A model generated the notes under the pieces. It made no database searches. It was not told the origin of the DNA and saw only the letters and a list, made by a program, of their open reading frames with translations. Shown here in pieces: positions 4,839-5,310 of a DNA stretch of 5,310 nt (position 1 is its first letter; every line of letters starts with the position of its first letter). Origin of the DNA: Pseudomonadota bacterium (GTDB taxonomy: Bacteria > Pseudomonadota > Alphaproteobacteria > Sphingomonadales > Sphingomonadaceae); NCBI GenBank assembly GCA_023432995.1, contig JAEZES010000168.1:1-5310 (forward strand), read 5' to 3'. Made by a program: the position numbers and the translations under genes.

Positions 4839-5310
4839 GGCGGCACATCAGACAAGCCCGTCATCCCGGCGGTAGCGAAGCACTGCCGGGGGCAGAGCGC
4901 CGGGACCGCGTTCCACAAGCGCGGCGCCCGTGGTATGCGGTCCCGGCTTTCGCCGGGATGACCGGGGTGGCGGCTGTCGCCACCCTCCTCGCCAGCGCCG
5001 CCATCGCGCAGGGCCCGCCGCCGGCGCCCAAGCCGACCACGCTGTCGAGCCGCCCCGGCGCCACCGGCGGCGAGGCGCTCTACCTCGAGCACTGCGCGAG
5101 CTGCCACACCGCCAACGGCATGGGCACCGGTCTGCTCGCCCGCCGGGTCCAGCCGGCGCTGCTCGAGGCGCGCGACAACCTGCCGGCGGCCTACGTGACG
5201 GTCGCCGTCCGCCAGGGCGTCGGCAACATGCCGGCGATCCCGCGCGGCGAGGTCAGTGACGAGGAGTTGCGGCAGATCGCCGAGTACCTCGCGGCGGGAC
5301 CGCAGCAGGC
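4835..5310 (+). CDS. c-type cytochrome, probable electron-acceptor subunit of the flavoprotein (3' end outside window)
   Basis: The frame runs open from ATG 4835-4837 to the right edge (158 codons seen, no stop). The single haem site is CASCH (Cys87, Cys90, His91), and Met132 in GNMPAIP is the likely sixth ligand, as in small class I cytochromes such as PchC of 4-cresol dehydrogenase. The fold ends with SDEELRQIAEYLA, the usual C-terminal helix, so little is missing. Export to the periplasm is indicated by the hydrophobic stretch GVAAVATLLASAAIA and an AIA-Q cleavage site after residue 58. The start is chosen because GGGGAGG lies 7 nt upstream and ATGA overlaps the flavoprotein stop. Residues of about 8-44 are encoded by a dispersed repeat, giving an unusually long basic n-region. 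An internal ATG at 4958 would start just before the hydrophobic core but has no good ribosome site and no basic residues before the core. Confidence 0.85.
   Translation, partial: MRRHIRQARHPGGSEALPGAERRDRVPQARRPWYAVPAFAGMTGVAAVATLLASAAIAQGPPPAPKPTTLSSRPGATGGEALYLEHCASCHTANGMGTGLLARRVQPALLEARDNLPAAYVTVAVRQGVGNMPAIPRGEVSDEELRQIAEYLAAGPQQ
4857..4966. repeat. Dispersed palindromic repeat (GTCATCCCGGCG...CGCCGGGATGAC) inside the cytochrome leader
   Basis: The outer arms GTCATCCCGGCG (4860-4871) and CGCCGGGATGAC (4951-4962) are a perfect 12-bp inverted repeat. Nested inside are GCCGGGACCGC (4899-4909) with GCGGTCCCGGC (4937-4947), 11 bp perfect, and CCAC (4913-4916) with GTGG (4930-4933) at the tip. 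In the reading frame the right arm encodes VPAFAGMTG, a peptide often produced when this common proteobacterial intergenic repeat is translated. No target-site duplication is obvious at the edges, so the exact ends are approximate. Confidence 0.8.

Noticed and set aside
4930..5259. Plus-strand open frame of 109 codons in another frame over the cytochrome gene.
   Set aside because: It is a frame-shifted, Arg/Pro/Ala-rich shadow. The CxxCH haem site and axial Met are in the frame starting at 4835.

Overview
This window is very GC-rich. Its codon use, its non-ATG starts and its content (an aromatic-compound catabolic locus peppered with short palindromic dispersed repeats) suggest an alphaproteobacterium, most likely a sphingomonad (Sphingomonas/Novosphingobium-like). 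The taxon is an inference from style, not from a marker gene.

Layout. (1) Positions 3-80 are the last 25 codons of an unidentified rightward gene. (2) Positions 79-228 hold a 150-bp palindromic element with 15-bp perfect inverted ends and two internal hairpins. It sits between convergent genes and supplies the last codons of the second. (3) A leftward MFS transporter of the aromatic-acid:H+ symporter type occupies about 1441-203. (4) A second palindromic element (1446-1560) separates it from a leftward two-domain NTF2/SnoaL-like protein (2439-1585). (5) A compact 85-bp divergent control region (2440-2524) carries nested inverted repeats and an operator-like palindrome. (6) A tightly packed rightward operon follows: an HSD10-like short-chain dehydrogenase (2525-3280), a vanillyl-alcohol-oxidase/4-cresol-dehydrogenase-family flavoprotein (3282-4838), and a c-type cytochrome (4835 to the window end, incomplete). 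These genes are separated by 1 nt and a 4-nt ATGA overlap respectively.

How it may work. The transporter would import a phenolic or aromatic acid. The flavoprotein would oxidise the para-side chain of a 4-alkyl- or 4-hydroxybenzyl-type phenol in the manner of 4-cresol dehydrogenase, passing electrons to the cytochrome. The NAD-dependent SDR would oxidise the resulting alcohol. The NTF2-like protein is uncharacterised but shares the control region, so it may act on a pathway intermediate. The real substrate cannot be read from the sequence.

Most notable points. A dispersed repeat of about 110 bp lies in frame inside the leader of the cytochrome gene, adding roughly 36 residues to the n-region of its signal peptide. 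The flavoprotein combines the histidine position used for covalent FAD in vanillyl alcohol oxidase with a cytochrome partner, and lacks that enzyme's active-site aspartate. Three unrelated palindromic repeat families occur within 5.3 kb, two of them reaching into coding sequence and the third holding a ribosome-binding site.
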